A stretch of DNA of 6,560 nt from Acidobacteriaceae bacterium (lineage in GTDB: Bacteria > Acidobacteriota > Terriglobia > Terriglobales > Acidobacteriaceae). The notes under the pieces were generated by a model. It had not been told where the DNA came from and ran no database searches. It saw nothing but the letters and a program-made list of their open reading frames with translations. Both the position numbers and the translations under genes were made by a program. Each line of letters begins with the position of its first letter. The stretch's first letter is position 1. The stretch lies in contig PMCH01000098.1 in the NCBI GenBank assembly GCA_003154055.1, positions 1-6,560 of the forward strand, given 5' to 3'. Shown here piece by piece: positions 5,897 to 6,560 of the stretch.

Positions 5897-6367
5897 GTGA
5901 AAGGCGACGCGAAAGTTATTGCGCTTTTGAACGAAGTGTTGAAAGCGGAGCTGACCGCCATCAACCAGTATTTCCTGCACTCTGAAATGTGCGAGAACTG
6001 GGGCTACATCAAGATGGCGAAACTCATGCGCAAGGAATCCATCGAAGAGATGCAGCATGCGGAGAAGTGCATGGAGCGCATCCTGCTGCTGGATGGAGCC
6101 CCCAACATGACCGACTACTTCAAGATCAACATCGGGCAAACCCTGAAGCAGCAGCTGCAAAACGACCTGGAGTTGGAGTACACGGCAGTCAAGCGGCTGA
6201 ACGACGGAATCAAGACCTGCGTCGCCGCCGGCGATAACGGGTCACGCGAACTGATGGAGAAGATCCTGGTGGACGAAGAGCACCACATCGACTTCCTGGA
6301 AGGGCAGTTGCACGCCATCAAGGAAATGACGTACGAGAATTATCTGGCGCAGCAACTGGAGGACTAG
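5897..6367 (+). CDS. bfr: Bacterioferritin (heme-containing iron-storage protein)
   Basis: Bacterioferritin assembles into a 24-subunit shell that oxidises ferrous iron and stores it as a mineral in the cytoplasm, limiting iron toxicity and Fenton chemistry. The 156-residue product has the family's normal length and opens with the standard M-K-G-D. All ferroxidase ligands known from E. coli Bfr are at identical positions: E18, E51, H54, E94, E127 and H130. The heme-ligating methionine is M52, so this is a true Bfr and not a heme-free ferritin or Dps. The start is GTG with a good ribosome-binding site six bases upstream. A probable promoter lies in the 108-bp spacer, so bfr is likely transcribed on its own. 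No bacterioferritin-associated ferredoxin gene (bfd) is visible. The stop codon TAG at 6365-6367 runs directly into a tandem repeat. Confidence 0.97.
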   Translation: MKGDAKVIALLNEVLKAELTAINQYFLHSEMCENWGYIKMAKLMRKESIEEMQHAEKCMERILLLDGAPNMTDYFKINIGQTLKQQLQNDLELEYTAVKRLNDGIKTCVAAGDNGSRELMEKILVDEEHHIDFLEGQLHAIKEMTYENYLAQQLED

Positions 6368-6394
6368 TTCTCAGTTCCCGGTTCTCAGTTCTCA
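6367..6394. repeat. Heptanucleotide tandem repeat starting in the bfr stop codon
   Basis: Four 7-base units at 6367-6373, 6374-6380, 6381-6387 and 6388-6394 have consensus GTTCTCA; three are identical and the second is GTTCCCG. The first base of the first unit is the last G of the bfr TAG. The sequence is unrelated to the heptamers after tldE, but the period and the position relative to the stop codon are the same. Confidence 0.85.
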
Positions 6395-6417
6395 GAGTTA
6401 GAGCGCGACAGCGGCGG

Positions 6418-6449
6418 TTGAACTGGAAGGCGTTTTCGACTGCTAGAAT
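6418..6449 (+). promoter_or_regulatory. Extended -10 promoter of tRNA-Ser
   Basis: TGCTAGAAT at 6441-6449 is a TGn-extended -10 element with five of six matches in the hexamer. A TTGAAC at 6418-6423 resembles a -35 but is 20 bases away, longer than usual, which fits an extended -10 promoter that depends little on its -35. Transcription should begin around 6456, about 20 bases before the mature tRNA. A small leader hairpin follows (CCGC at 6458-6461 with GCGG at 6467-6470). Confidence 0.6.
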
Positions 6450-6474
6450 CAAAAGAGCCGCTTCGTGCGGTGCG

Positions 6475-6560
6475 GGAGAGATGGCCGAGTGGCTGAAGGC
6501 GCACGCTTGGAAAGCGTGTTTACTCGAAAGGGTAACGTGGGTTCGAATCCCACTCTCTCC
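6475..6560 (+). tRNA. tRNA-Ser(GGA), 3' terminal bases beyond the window
   Basis: A class II tRNA that decodes UCC and UCU. The acceptor arm GGAGAGA (6475-6481) pairs exactly with TCTCTCC (6554-6560). The D stem is GCC with GGC, and the anticodon stem CACGC/GCGTG encloses the loop TTGGAAA with anticodon GGA at 6509-6511. The long variable arm has a six-pair stem (TTACTC with GGGTAA, one T-G pair) closed by a GAAA tetraloop. The T arm is GTGGG-TTCGAAT-CCCAC. The long variable arm and the anticodon identify serine. The discriminator base and any encoded CCA fall outside the window. It has its own promoter and is not co-transcribed with bfr by necessity. Confidence 0.97.

Overview
The window reads as a core-chromosome segment from a GC-rich Gram-negative bacterium. 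All genes lie on the + strand, packed fairly tightly. My best guess is an Acidobacteriota (Terriglobia-like) genome. That rests on the style of the proteins and on several kinds of short dispersed or tandem intergenic repeat that I associate from memory with such genomes. No 16S rRNA or other decisive marker is present, so the assignment is inference. I see no phage, transposase, CRISPR array or recognisable biosynthetic cluster.

Layout. (1) 1-1281: the 3' part of a penicillin-binding protein 2 gene (mrdA), a cell-wall transpeptidase with all three active-site motifs. (2) 1282-1427: a spacer carrying a dispersed palindromic repeat. (3) 1428-4319: the two subunits of the TldD/TldE (PmbA) metalloprotease, 36 bp apart. 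TldD keeps the zinc site and TldE lacks it. The spacer between them is almost wholly an octanucleotide tandem repeat, and tldE also contains a perfect 8-bp hairpin read in frame. (4) 4320-4600: a spacer with heptanucleotide tandem repeats in opposite orientations that can pair with each other. (5) 4601-5788: a small PilZ-domain protein followed 18 bp later by a NarL/LuxR-type regulator. Both have altered key residues: the PilZ arginine motif is incomplete, and the receiver domain has lost the phospho-acceptor aspartate and its other catalytic residues. (6) 5897-6367: a canonical bacterioferritin behind a probable promoter. (7) 6367-6394: a second, different heptanucleotide array that starts on the last base of the bfr stop codon. 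(8) 6475-6560: tRNA-Ser(GGA) behind an extended -10 promoter, cut by the window edge just before its discriminator base.

How the genes work together: tldD and tldE encode a heterodimer and are probably co-transcribed. The PilZ and regulator genes look like a two-gene operon, possibly a signalling module that does not depend on phosphorylation. mrdA, bfr and the tRNA are housekeeping genes with no evident functional link to the others. The points most worth a second look are the pseudo-receiver/PilZ pair, the repeat arrays that begin at or just after stop codons, and the hairpin repeat inside tldE.
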